Shown: piece after piece, positions 48,601 to 61,558 of the stretch
Layout of the letters: every line of letters starts with the position of its first letter
Numbering within the stretch: the first letter of the stretch is position 1
Assembly (NCBI RefSeq): GCF_051401765.1
Contig: NW_027480429.1
Location: 13,148,157 to 13,212,156 of the forward strand
Origin: Calliopsis andreniformis
Taxonomy: Eukaryota; Arthropoda; Insecta; Hymenoptera; Andrenidae
Direction: 5' to 3'
Length of the DNA: 64,000 bases
Program-made: the position numbers and the translations under genes
Notes under the pieces: generated by a model
Told to the model about the DNA's origin: nothing
Databases searched by the model: none
Seen by the model: the letters and a program-made list of their open reading frames with translations, nothing else

Positions 48601-49726
48601 ATAAAATGCAAAAAAAATACAACAGTGTTTCCATCATCTATCAGGAATAATTGCAACCAGTTTGAAAGTGATGGCCAATTCTACGTTCCGGGCAACCTAG
48701 GCTTCACCCTAAGCCGTTGTTCCACCAGATCGAATAGTTAGGGCCTAGGAAGTCAACGACAGAAGCATAAAATACAATATAAATATATCAGTTTTTCCAT
48801 CGTATAAAACGAATAATAGCAGCCAGTGTGAAAGTTATGGTCATTTCTACATTCCGGGCAACCTAGGCTTCACTCTAGGGCGTTGCGCCACCAGATCAAA
48901 CAGTTTGGGCCTCAGTAGCCAACGCTCGAAGCATTCAATACCAAATAAATAGAACAGTTTTTCCATTGTATAAAACGAATAATTGCTACCAGTGTAAAAG
49001 TTATGGTCATTTCTACGTTCCGGGCAACCTAGTCTTCACCTTAAGCCGTTGTTGCACCAGATCGAATAGTTAGGGCCTAAGAAGTGAACGCCAGAAGCAT
49101 AAAATACAATATAAATACAACAGATTTTCCATCGTATAAAACGAATAATTGCAACCAGTATGAAACTTATGGTCATTTCTACTTTCCGAGCAACCTAGGC
49201 TTCACCCTAGGGCGTTGCTCCAACAGATTGAATTGTTAGGGCCTTAGAAGTCAACGCCCGAAGCATAAAATGCAATAAAAATACAACAGTGTTTCCATCA
49301 TATAACAGGAATAATTGCAACCAGTTTGAAAGTGATGGCCAATTCTACGCTCCGGGCAACCTAGGATTCACTCTAGGGCGTTGCTCCACCAGATCGAATA
49401 GTTAGTGCCTTAGAAGTCAACGCCAGAAGCATAAAATACGATATAAATACAACAGCTTTTCCATCGTATAATACGAATAATTGCAACCAGTGTGAAAGTA
49501 ATGGTCATTTCTACGTTCCGAGCACCCTAGGCGTCACTCTAGGGCATTGCTCCACCACATCTAATAGCTACGGCCTTAGAAGTCAACGCCAGAGGCATAA
49601 AATACAATATAAATACAACAGTGTTTCCATCATATAACAGGAATAATTGCAACCAGTTTGAAAGTGATGGCCATTTCTACGTTCCGGGCATCCTAGGCTT
49701 CACTCTATGGCGTTCTTCCACCACAT
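48601..49726. repeat. Mixed A/B and other monomers
   Basis: About seven satellite units: a CATCATCTATCAGG type B unit near 48,630, an AATATATCAG unit near 48,783, a GCATTCAATACC unit near 48,932, an A/B pair near 49,130-49,440 and one GAGCACCCTAGGCGTC unit near 49,521. No long match to other blocks was found here, and no other sequence class is present. Confidence 0.78.
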
Positions 49727-52700
49727 CGAATAGTTAGGGCCTAAGAAGTGAACGCCAGAAGCATAAAATGCAATAAAAATACTACAGTTTTTCCATCGTA
49801 TAACTGGATTAATTGCAACCAGTTTGAAAGTGATGGTCATTTCTCCTTTCCGGGCAACCTAGGCTACACTTTAGGGTGTTGCTCTACTAGATCGAACAGC
49901 TAGGGCCTTAGAAGTCAACGCCAGAAGCATAAAGTACAATATAAATATATCAGTTTTTCCATCGTATAAAACGAATAATAGCAGCAAGTGTGAAAGTTAT
50001 GGTCATTTCTTCGTTCCGGGCAACCTCGGCTTCACTCTAGGGCGTTGCTCCACCAGATCAAACAGTTAGGGCCTTAGAAGCCAACGCCCGAAGCATTAAA
50101 TACCAAATAAATAGAACAGTTTTTCCATTGTATAAAACGAATAATTGCTACCAGTTTGAAAGTGATGGCCAATTCTACGTTCCGGGCAACCTAGGCTTCG
50201 CTCTAGGGCGTTACTCCACCAGATCAAACAGTTAGGGCCTTAGAAGCCAACGCCCGAAGCATTAAATACCAAATAAATAGAACAGTTTTTCCATTGTATA
50301 AAACGAGTAATTGCAACCATATGGAACTTATGGTCATTTCTACTTTCCGAGAAACCTAGGCTTCACCCTAGGGCGTTGCTCCAACAGATTGAATAGTTAG
50401 GGCCTCAAAAGCCAACGCCCGAACCATAAAATGCAAAAAAAATACAACAGTGTTTCCATCATATAACAGGAATAATTGCAACCAGTTTGAAAGTGGTGGC
50501 CAATTCTACGTTCCGGGCAACCTAGGATTCACTCTAGGGCGTTGCTCCACCAGAACGAATAGTTAGTGCTTTAGAAGTCAATGCCAGAAGCATAAAATAC
50601 AATATAAATACAACAGTTTTTTCATTGTATAAAACGAATAATTGCAACCAGTATGAATCTTATGGACATTTCTACTTTCCAAGCAACCTAGGCTTCACCC
50701 TAGGGCGTTGCTCCAACAGATTGAATAGTTAGGGTCTTAGAAGTCAACGCCCGATCCATAAAATGCAAAAAAAATACAACAGTGTTTCCATCATATAACA
50801 GGAATAATTGCAACCAGTTTGAAAGTGATGGCCAATTCTACGTTCCGGGCAACCTAGGCTGCACACTAGGGCGTTGCTCCACCAGATCGAATAGTTAGTG
50901 CCTTAGAAGACAACGCCAGAAGCATAAAATACAATATATATACAACAGCTTTTCCATCGTATAATACGAATAATTGCAACCAGTATGAAACTTATGGTCA
51001 TTTCGACTTTCCGAGCAACCTAGGCTTCACCGTAGGGCGTTGCTTCAACAGATTGAATAGTAAGGGCCTTAGAAGTCAACGCCCGTTCCATAAAATGCAA
51101 AAAAAATACAACAGTGTTTCCATCATCTATCAGGAATAATTGCAAACAGTTTGAAAGTGATGGCCAATTCTACGTTCCGGGCAACCTAGGTTTCACTCCA
51201 GGGCGTTGCTCCACCAGACCGAATAGTTACGGCCTAAGAAGCCAACGCCAGAAGCATAAAATACGATATAAATGCAACAGCTTTTCCATTGTATAAAACG
51301 AATAATTGCAACCAGTGTGAAAGTGATGGCCAATTCTACGTTCCGGGCAACCTAGGCTTCGCTCTAGGGCGTTGATCCACCAGATCAAACAGTTAGGGCC
51401 TTAGAAGTCAACGCCCGAAGCATAAAATACAAAATAAATAGAACAGTTTTTCCATTGTATAAAACGAATAATTGCTACCAGTGTAAAAGTTATGGTCATT
51501 TCTACATTCCGGGCAACCTAGGCTTCACTCTATGGCGTTCTTCCACCACATCGAATAGCTACGGCCTCAGAAGTGAACGACAGAAGAATAAAATACAATA
51601 TAAATATATCAGTTTTTCCATCGCATAGAACGAATAATAGCAGCCAGTGTGAAAGTTATGGTCATTTCTTCGTTCCGGGCAACCTAGGCTTCACTATAGG
51701 GCGTTACTCCACCAGATCAAACAGTTAGGGCCTTAGAAGTCAACGCCAGAAGCATAAAATACAATATAAATACAACAGTTTTTTCATTGTATAAAACGAA
51801 TAATTGCAACCAGTATGAATCTTATGGACATTTCTACTTTCCGAGCAACCTAGGCTTCACCCTAGGGCGTTGCTCCAACAGATTGAATAGTTAGAGTCTT
51901 AGAAGTCAACGCCCGAACCATAAAATGCAAAAAAAATTCAACAGTTTTTCCATCATATAACAGGAATAATTGCAACCAGTTTGAAAGTGATGGCCAATTC
52001 TACGTTCCGGGCAACCTAGGCTGCACTCTAGGGCGTTGCTCCACCAGATCGAATAGTTAGTGCCTTAGAAGACAACGCCAGAAGCATAAAATACAATATA
52101 TATACAACTGTTTTTCCATCGTATAAAACGAATAATTGCAACCAGTATGAGACTTCTGGTCGTTTCTACTTTCCGAGCTACCTAGGCTTCACCCTAGTGC
52201 GTTGCTCCAACAGATTCAATAGTTAGGGCCTTAGAAGTCAACGCCCGAACCATAAAATGCAAAAAAAATACAACAGTGTTTCCATCATCTATCAGGAATA
52301 ATTGCAACCAGTTTGAAAGTGATGGCCAATTCTACGTTCCGGGCAACCTAGGCTTCACCCTAAGCCGTTGTTCCACCAGATCGAATAGTTAGGGCCTAAG
52401 AAGTGAACGCCTGAAGCATAAAATGCAATAAAAATACAACAGTCTTTCCATCGTATAACTGGATTAATTGCAACCAGTTTGAAAGTGATTGTCATTTCTC
52501 CTTTCCGGGCAACCTAGGCTACACTCTAGGGCGTTGCTCTACTAGATCGAATAGCTAGGGCCTTAGAAGTCAACGCCAGAAGCAAAAAGTACAATATAAA
52601 TACAACACTTTTTCCATCGTATAAAACGAATAATTGCTACCAGTGTAAAAGTTATGGTCATTTCTACGTTCCGGGCAATCTAGGGTTCACTCTATGGCGT

Positions 52701-52828
52701 TCTTCCACCACATCGAATAGCTACGGCCTCAGAAGTCAACGCCTGAAGTATAAAATACAATAAAAATACAACAGTGTTTCCATCATATAACAGGAATAAT
52801 TGCAACCAGTTTGAAAGTGATGGCCAAT
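49727..52828. repeat. Duplicated block 6, copy 1 (3.1 kb)
   Basis: It matches 53,378-56,811. The offset is 3,651 bp up to about 50,200 and 3,983 bp afterwards, a step of exactly two monomers (332 bp). In copy 1 the unit around 50,195-50,215 is a hybrid: GGCTTCGCTCTAGGG on its left matches copy 2 near 53,850, and GTTACTCCACC on its right matches copy 2 near 54,190. Copy 1 therefore probably lost two monomers by exchange within CTCTAGGGCGTT. The match ends where AGTGATGG here reads AGTGGTGG in copy 2. Confidence 0.88.
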
Positions 52829-53377
52829 TCTACGTTCCGGGCAACCTAGGCTTCACTCTAGGGCGTTGCTCCACCAGATCGAATAGTTAGCGCCTTAGAA
52901 GGCAACGCCAGAAGCATAAAATACAATATAAATACAACAGTTTTTCCATCGTATAAATCGAATAATTGCAACCAGTATGAAACTTATGGTCATTTCTACT
53001 TTCCGAGCTACCTAGGCTTCACCCTAGGGCGTTGCTCCAACAGATTGAATAGTTAGGGCCTTAGAAGTCAACGCCCGAACCATAAAATGCAAAAAAAATA
53101 CAACAGTGTTTCCATCATATAACAGGAATAATTGCAACCAGTTTGAAAGTGATGGCCAATTCTACGTTCCGGGCAACCTAGGCTGCACTCTAGGGCTTTG
53201 CTCCACCAGATCGAATAGTTAGTGCCTTAGAAGACAACGCCAGAAGCATTAAATACCAAATAAATAGAACAGTTTTTCCATTGTATAAAACGAATAATTG
53301 CTACCAGTGTAAAAGTTATGGTCATTTCTACGTTCCGGGCAACCTAGGCTTCACCCTAAGCCGTTGTTCCACCAGAT
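52829..53377. repeat. Linker monomers between copies of block 6
   Basis: About three units: A/B dimers (A near 52,960, B near 53,110), then a unit passing into GCATTAAATACCAAATAAATAG near 53,248. They resemble neighbouring units inside block 6 and supply the junction back into its start at 53,378. Confidence 0.78.
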
Positions 53378-56300
53378 CGAATAGTTAGGGCCTAAGAAGT
53401 GAACGCCAGAAGCATAAAATGCAATAAAAATACTACAGTTTTTCCATCGTATAACTGGATTAATTGCAACCAGTTTGAAAGTGATGGTCATTTCTCCTTT
53501 CCGGGCAACCTAGGCTACACTTTAGGGTGTTGCTCTACTAGATCGAACAGCTAGGGCCTTAGAAGTCAACGCCAGAAGCATAAAGTACAATATAAATATA
53601 TCAGTTTTTCCATCGTATAAAACGAATAATAGCAGCAAGTGTGAAAGTTATGGTCATTTCTTCGTTCCGGGCAACCTCGGCTTCACTCTAGGGCGTTGCT
53701 CCACCAGATCAAACAGTTAGGGCCTTAGAAGCCAACGCCCGAAGCATTAAATACCAAATAAATAGAACAGTTTTTCCATTGTATAAAACGAATAATTGCT
53801 ACCAGTTTGAAAGTGATGGCCAATTCTACGTTCCGGGCAACCTAGGCTTCGCTCTAGGGCGTTGATTCACCAGATCAAACAGTTAGGGCCTTAGAAGTCA
53901 ACGCCCGAAGCATAAAATACAAAATAAATAGAACAGTTTTTCCATTATATAAAACGAATAATTGCTACCAGTGTAAAAGTTATGGTCATTTCTACATTCC
54001 GGGCAACCTAGGCTTCACTCTATGGCGTTCTTCCACCACATCGAATCGCTACGGCCTCAGAAGTCAACGACAGAAGCATAAAATACAATATAAATATATC
54101 AGTTTTTCCATCGCATAAAACGAATAATAGCAGCCAGTGTGAATGTTATGGTCATTTCTTCGTTCCGGGCAACCTAGGCTTCACTCTAGGGCGTTACTCC
54201 ACCAGATCAAACAGTTAGGGCCTTAGAAGCCAACGCCCGAAGCATTAAATACCAAATAAATAGAACAGTTTTTCCATTGTATAAAACGAGTAATTGCAAC
54301 CATATGGAACTTATGGTCATTTCTACTTTCCGAGCAACCTAGGCTTCACCCTAGGGCGTTGCTCCAACAGATTGAATAGTTAGGGCCTCAAAAGCCAACG
54401 CCCGAACCATAAAATGCAAAAAAAATACAACAGTGTTTCCATCATATAACAGGAATAATTGCAACCAGTTTGAAAGTGGTGGCCAATTCTACGTTCCGGG
54501 CAACCTAGGATTCACTCTAGGGCGTTGCTCCACCAGAACGAATAGTTAGTGCTTTAGAAGTCAACGCCAGAAGCATAAAATACAATATAAATACAACAGT
54601 TTTTTCATTGTATAAAACGAATAATTGCAACCAGTATGAATCTTATGGACATTTCTACTTTCCGAGCAACCTAGGCTTCACCCTAGGGCGTTGCTCCAAC
54701 AGATTGAATAGTTAGGGTCTTAGAAGTCAACGCCCGATCCATAAAATGCAAAAAAAATACAACAGTGTTTCCATCATATAACAGGAATAATTGCAACCAG
54801 TTTGAAAGTGATGGCCAATTCTACGTTCCGGGCAACCTAGGCTGCACACTAGGGCGTTGCTCCACCAGATCGAATAGTTAGTGCCTTAGAAGACAACGCC
54901 AGAAGCATAAAATACAATATATATACAACAGCTTTTCCATCGTATAATACGAATAATTGCAACCAGTATGAAACTTATGGTCATTTCGACTTTCCGAGCA
55001 ACCTAGGCTTCACCGTAGGGCGTTGCTTCAACAGATTGAATAGTTAGGGCCTTAGAAGTCAACGCCCGATCCATAAAATGCAAAAAAAATACAACAGTGT
55101 TTCCATCATCTATCAGGAATAATTGCAAACAGTTTGAAAGTGATGGCCAATTCTACGTTCCGGGCAACCTAGGTTTCACTCCAGGGCGTTGCTCCACCAG
55201 ACCGAATAGTTACGGCCTAAGAAGCCAACGCCAGAAGCATAAAATACGATATAAATGCAACAGCTTTTCCATTGTATAAAACGAATAATTGCAACCAGTG
55301 TGAAAGTGATGGCCAATTCTACGTTCCGGGCAACCTAGGCTTCGCTCTAGGGCGTTGATCCACCAGATCAAACAGTTAGGGCCTTAGAAGTCAACGCCCG
55401 AAGCATAAAATACAAAATAAATAGAACAGTTTTTCCATTGTATAAAACGAATAATTGCTACCAGTGTAAAAGTTATGGTCATTTCTACATTCCGGGCAAC
55501 CTAGGCTTCACTCTATGGCGTTCTTCCACCACATCGAATAGCTACGGCCTCAGAAGTCAACGACAGAAGAATAAAATACAATATAAATATATCAGTTTTT
55601 CCATCGCATAAAACGAATAATAGCAGCCAGTGTGAAAGTTATGGTCATTTCTTCGTTCCGGGCAACCTAGGCTTCACTCTAGGGCGTTACTCCACCAGAT
55701 CAAACAGTTAGGGCCTTAGAAGTCAACGCCAGAAGCATAAAATACAATATAAATACAACAGTTTTTTCATTGTATAAAACGAATAATTGCAACCAGTATG
55801 AATCTTATGGACATTTCTACTTTCCGAGCAACCTAGGCTTCACCCTAGGGCGTTGCTCCAACAGATTGAATAGTTAGGGTCTTAGAAGTCAACGCCCGAA
55901 CCATAAAATGCAAAAAAAATTCAACAGTGTTTCCATCATATAACAGGAATAATTGCAACCAGTTTGAAAGTGATGGCCAATTCTACGTTCCGGGCAACCT
56001 AGGCTGCACTCTAGGGCGTTGCTCCACCAGATCGAATAGTTAGTGCCTTAGAAGACAACGCCAGAAGCATAAAATACAATATATATACAACTGTTTTTCC
56101 ATCGTATAAAACGAATAATTGCAACCAGTATGAGACTTCTGGTCGTTTCTACTTTCCGAGCTACCTAGGCTTCACCCTAGTGCGTTGCTCCAACAGATTC
56201 AATAGTTAGGGCCTTAGAAGTCAACGCCCGAACCATAAAATGCAAAAAAAATACAACAGTGTTTCCATCATCTATCAGGAATAATTGCAACCAGTTTGAA

Positions 56301-56811
56301 AGTGATGGCCAATTCTTCGTTCCGGGCAACCTAGGCTTCACCCTAAGCCGTTGTTCCACCAGATCGAATAGTTAGGGCCTAAGAAGTGAACGCCAGAAGC
56401 ATAAAATGCAATAAAAATACAACAGTCTTTCCATCGTATAACTGGATTAATTGCAACCAGTTTGAAAGTGATTGTCATTTCTCCTTTCCGGGCAACCTAG
56501 GCTACACTCTAGGGCGTTGCTCTACTAAATCGAATAGCTAGGGCCTTAGAAGTCAACGCCAGAAGCAAAAAGTACAATATAAATACAACACTTTTTCCAT
56601 CGTATAAAACGAATAATTGCTACCAGTGTAAAAGTTATGGTCATTTCTACGTTCCGGGCAATCTAGGGTTCACTCTATGGCGTTCTTCCACCACATCGAA
56701 TAGCTACGGCCTCAGAAGTCAACGCCTGAAGTATAAAATACAATAAAAATACAACAGTGTTTCCATCATATAACAGGAATAATTGCAACCAGTTTGAAAG
56801 TGGTGGCCAAT
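53378..56811. repeat. Duplicated block 6, copy 2 (3.4 kb)
   Basis: This is the longer version of 49,727-52,828. It retains the two-monomer stretch (about 53,865-54,196: AAATACAAAATAAATAG unit, then AATATATCAG unit) that copy 1 lacks. A related pair stands at 51,390-51,720 in copy 1 and at about 55,370-55,700 here, so the pair occurs twice per full block. Its last 1.06 kb (55,749-56,811) is also the start of the terminal higher-order repeat. Confidence 0.88.
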
Positions 56812-58736
56812 TCTACGTTCCGGGCAACCTAGGATTCACTCTAGGGCGTTGCTCCACCAGATCGAATAGTTGGTGCTTTAGAAGTCAACGCCAGAAGCAT
56901 AAAATACAATATAAATACAACAGTTTTTTCATTGTATAAAACGAATAATTGCAACCAGTATGAATCTTATGGACATTTCTACTTTCCGAGCAACCTAGGC
57001 TTCACCCTAGGGCGTTGCTCCAACAGATTGAATAGTTAGGGTCTTAGAAGTCAACGCCAGAAGCATAAAATGCAATAAAAATACTACAGTTTTTCCATCG
57101 TATAACTGGATTAATTGCAACCAGTTTGAAAGTGATGGTCATTTCTCCTTTCCGGGCAACCTAGGCTACACTTTAGGGTGTTGCTCTACTAGATCGAACA
57201 GCTAGGGCCTTAGAAGTCAACGCCAGAAGCATAAAGTACAATATAAATATATCGGTTTTTCCATCGTATAAAACGAATAATAGCAGCAAGTGTGAAAGTA
57301 ATGATCATTTCGGCGTTTCGGGCATCCTAGACTTAACTCTGAGGCATTGCTCCACCAGATCGAATAGTTAGGGCCTAAGAAGTCGACGCCAGAAGCATAA
57401 AATACAATATAAATACAACAGTTTTTCCATTCTATAAAACGAATAATTGCTACCAGTGTAATTGTTATGGTCATTTCTACGTTCCGGGCAACCTAGGCTT
57501 CTCCCTAGAGCGTTGTCCCACCAGATCGAATAGTTAGGGCCCAAGAAGTGAGCGGCAGAAGCATAAAATACAATTTAAATACAACAGTTTTTCCATCGTA
57601 TAAAACGAATAATTGCAACCAGTGTGAAAGTTATGGTCATTTCTACATTCCGAGCAACCTAGGCTTCACTCTAGGGCGTTGCTCCACCAGATCGAATAGT
57701 TAGGTCCTTAGAAGTCAACGCCAGAAGCATAAAATACGATATAAATACAGCAGCTTTTCCATCCTATAAAAGGAATAATTGCAAACAGTGTGAAAGTAAT
57801 GGTCATTTCTACGTTCCGGGCAACCTAGGCTTCACTCTACGGCGTTATTCCACGATATCGAATAGTTGGGGCCTAAGAAGTCAACACCAGAAGAATAAAA
57901 TACAAAATAAATACAACAGCCTTTACACCGTATAAAACGAATAATTGCAACCTGTGTGAAGGTTATGGTCATATCTACGTTCCGGGCAACCTAGGCTTCA
58001 CTGTAGGGCGTTGCTCCACCAGATCGAAGTGTTAGGGCCTAAGAAGTCAACGCCGGAAGCATAAAATACAATAGAGATACAACAGTTTTTCCATCGTATA
58101 AAACGAATAATTGCAACCACTATAAAACTTATGGTAATTTCTACCTTCCGGGCAACCTAGGCTTCACCCTAGGACGTTGTTCCACCAGATCGAATAGTTA
58201 GGGCCTAAGAAGTGAACGCCAGAAGCATAAAATGCAATAAAAATACAACAGTTTTTCCATCGTATAACAGGATTAATTGCTACCAGTGTAAAAGTTATGG
58301 TCATTTCTACGTTCCGGGCAACCTAGGCTTCACCCTAGGGCATTGTGCCATCAGATCTAATAGTTAGGCCCTAAGAAGTGAACGCCAGAAGCATAAAATG
58401 CAATAAAAATACAACAGTTTTTCCATCGTATAACAGGATTAATTGCAACCAGTTTGAAAGTGTTGGTCATTTCTACGTTCCGGGCAACCTAGGCTTCACT
58501 CTAGGGCGTTGCTCCACCAGATCGAATAGTTAGGTCCTTAGAAGTCAACGCCAGAAGCATAAAATACGATATAAATAAAAAAGCTTTTGCATCGTATAAA
58601 AGGAATAATTGCAAACAGTGTGAATGTAATTGTCATTTCTACGTTCCGGGCAACCTAGGCTTCACTCTAGGGCGTTGCTCCACCAGATCAAACAGTTAGG
58701 GCCTTAGAAGTCAACGCCCCAAGCATAAAATACAAA
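55749..58736. repeat. Terminal higher-order repeat, copy 1 (2,988 bp, 18 monomers)
   Basis: First of three consecutive copies. Starting at TAAATACAACAGTTTTTTCATTG, it repeats at 58,737 after exactly 2,988 bp (18 x 166). Markers are the AAAAAAAATTCAACAG unit, GAGACTTCTGGTCGTTTC near 56,132, CATCATCTATCAGG near 56,269, the CAAAAAGTACAATATAAATAC unit near 56,567, ATCATTTCGGCGTTTCGGGC near 57,303 and TTATTCCACGATATCG near 57,846. The ATCATTTCGGCG unit with CTTAACTCTGAGGCATTG resembles one near 34,735 and, more distantly, units at 17.3 and 18.6 kb. Confidence 0.92.
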
Positions 58737-61558
58737 ATAAATACAACAGTTTTTTCATTGTATAAAACGAATAATTGCAACCAGTATGAATCTTATGGAC
58801 ATTTCTACTTTCCGAGCAACCTAGGCTTCACCCTAGGGCGTTGCTCCAACAGATTGAATAGTTAGGGTCTTAGAAGTCAACGCCCGAACCATAAAATGCA
58901 AAAAAAATTCAACAGTGTTTCCATCATATAACAGGAATAATTGCAACCAGTTTGAAAGTGATGGCCAATTCTACGTTCCGGGCAACCTAGGCTGCACTCT
59001 AGGGCGTTGCTCCACCAGATCGAATAGTTAGTGCCTTAGAAGACAACGCCAGAAGCATAAAATACAATATATATACAACTGTTTTTCCATCGTATAAAAC
59101 GAATAATTGCAACCAGTATGAGACTTCTGGTCGTTTCTACTTTCCGAGCTACCTAGGCTTCACCCTAGTGCGTTGCTCCAACAGATTCAATAGTTAGGGC
59201 CTTAGAAGTCAACGCCCGAACCATAAAATGCAAAAAAAATACAACAGTGTTTCCATCATCTATCAGGAATAATTGCAACCAGTTTGAAAGTGATGGCCAA
59301 TTCTTCGTTCCGGGCAACCTAGGCTTCACCCTAAGCCGTTGTTCCACCAGATCGAATAGTTAGGGCCTAAGAAGTGAACGCCAGAAGCATAAAATGCAAT
59401 AAAAATACAACAGTCTTTCCATCGTATAACTGGATTAATTGCAACCAGTTTGAAAGTGATTGTCATTTCTCCTTTCCGGGCAACCTAGGCTACACTCTAG
59501 GGCGTTGCTCTACTAAATCGAATAGCTAGGGCCTTAGAAGTCAACGCCAGAAGCAAAAAGTACAATATAAATACAACACTTTTTCCATCGTATAAAACGA
59601 ATAATTGCTACCAGTGTAAAAGTTATGGTCATTTCTACGTTCCGGGCAATCTAGGGTTCACTCTATGGCGTTCTTCCACCACATCGAATAGCTACGGCCT
59701 CAGAAGTCAACGCCTGAAGTATAAAATACAATAAAAATACAACAGTGTTTCCATCATATAACAGGAATAATTGCAACCAGTTTGAAAGTGGTGGCCAATT
59801 CTACGTTCCGGGCAACCTAGGATTCACTCTAGGGCGTTGCTCCACCAGATCGAATAGTTGGTGCTTTAGAAGTCAACGCCAGAAGCATAAAATACAATAT
59901 AAATACAACAGTTTTTTCATTGTATAAAACGAATAATTGCAACCAGTACGAATCTTATGGACATTTCTACTTTCCGAGCAACCTAGGCTTCACCCTAGGG
60001 CGTTGCTCCAACAGATTGAATAGTTAGGGTCTTAGAAGTCAACGCCAGAAGCATAAAATGCAATAAAAATACTACAGTTTTTCCATCGTATAACTGGATT
60101 AATTGCAACCAGTTTGAAAGTGATGGTCATTTCTCCTTTCCGGGCAACCTAGGCTACACTTTAGGGTGTTGCTCTACTAGATCGAACAGCTAGGGCCTTA
60201 GAAGTCAACGCCAGAAGCATAAAGTACAATATAAATATATCGGTTTTTCCATCGTATAAAACGAATAATAGCAGCAAGTGTGAAAGTAATGATCATTTCG
60301 GCGTTTCGGGCATCCTAGACTTAACTCTGAGGCATTGCTCCACCAGATCGAATAGTTAGGGCTTAAGAAGTCGACGCCAGAAGCATAAAATACAATATAA
60401 ATACAACAGTTTTTCCATTCTATAAAACGAATAATTGCTACCAGTGTAAATGTTATGGTCATTTCTACGTTCCGGGCAACCTAGGCTTCTCCCTAGAGCG
60501 TTGTCCCACCAGATCGAATAGTTAGGGCCCAAGAAGTGAGCGGCAGAAGCATAAAATACAATTTAAATACAACAGTTTTTCCATCGTATAAAACGAATAA
60601 TTGCAACCAGTGTGAAAGTTATGGTCATTTCTACGTTCCGGGCAACCTAGGCTTCACTCTACGGCGTTATTCCACGATATCGAATAGTTGGGGCCTAAGA
60701 AGTCAACACCAGAAGAATAAAATACAAAATAAATACAACAGCCTTTACACCGTATAAAACGAATAATTGCAACCTGTGTGAAGGTTATGGTCATATCTAC
60801 GTTCCGGGCAACCTAGGCTTCACTGTAGGGCGTTGCTCCACCAGATCGAAGTGTTAGGGCCTAAGAAGTCAACGCCGGAAGCATAAAATACAATAGAGAT
60901 ACAACAGTTTTTCCATCGTATAAAACGAATAATTGCAACCACTATAAAACTTATGGTAATTTCTACCTTCCGGGCAACCTAGGCTTCACCCTAGGACGTT
61001 GTTCCACCAGATCGAATAGTTAGGGCCTAAGAAGTGAACGCCAGAAGCATAAAATGCAATAAAAATACAACAGTTTTTCCATCGTATAACAGGATTAATT
61101 GCTACCAGTGTAAAAGTTATGGTCATTTCTACGGTCCGGGCAACCTAGGCTTCACCCTAGGGCATTGTGCCATCAGATCTAATAGTTAGGCCCTAAGAAG
61201 TGAACGCCAGAAGCATAAAATGCAATAAAAATACAACAGTTTTTCCATCGTATAACAGGATTAATTGCAACCAGTTTGAAAGTGTTGGTCATTTCTACGT
61301 TCCCGGCAACCTAGGCTTCACTCTAGGGCGTTGCTCCACCAGATCGAATAGTTAGGTCCTTAGAAGTCAACGCCAGAAGCATAAAATACGATATAAATAA
61401 AAAAGCTTTTGCATCGTATAAAAGGAATAATTGCAAACAGTGTGAATGTAATTGTCATTTCTACGTTCCGGGCAACCTAGGCTTCACTCTAGGGCGTTGC
61501 TCCACCAGATCAAACAGTTAGGGCCTTAGAAGTCAACGCCCCAAGCATAAAATACAAA
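58737..61558. repeat. Terminal higher-order repeat, copy 2 (2,822 bp, 17 monomers)
   Basis: Nearly identical to copy 1 but exactly one monomer shorter. The loss is at 60,621-60,634: ATGGTCATTTCTAC joins the left part of the unit at 57,600 to the right part of the unit at 57,780. The unit with CATTCCGAGC, AGGTCCTTAG and ATACAGCAGC is missing. Substitutions are few, for example CCAGTACGAATC near 59,944 and ACGGTCCGGGC near 61,131. Confidence 0.92.
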
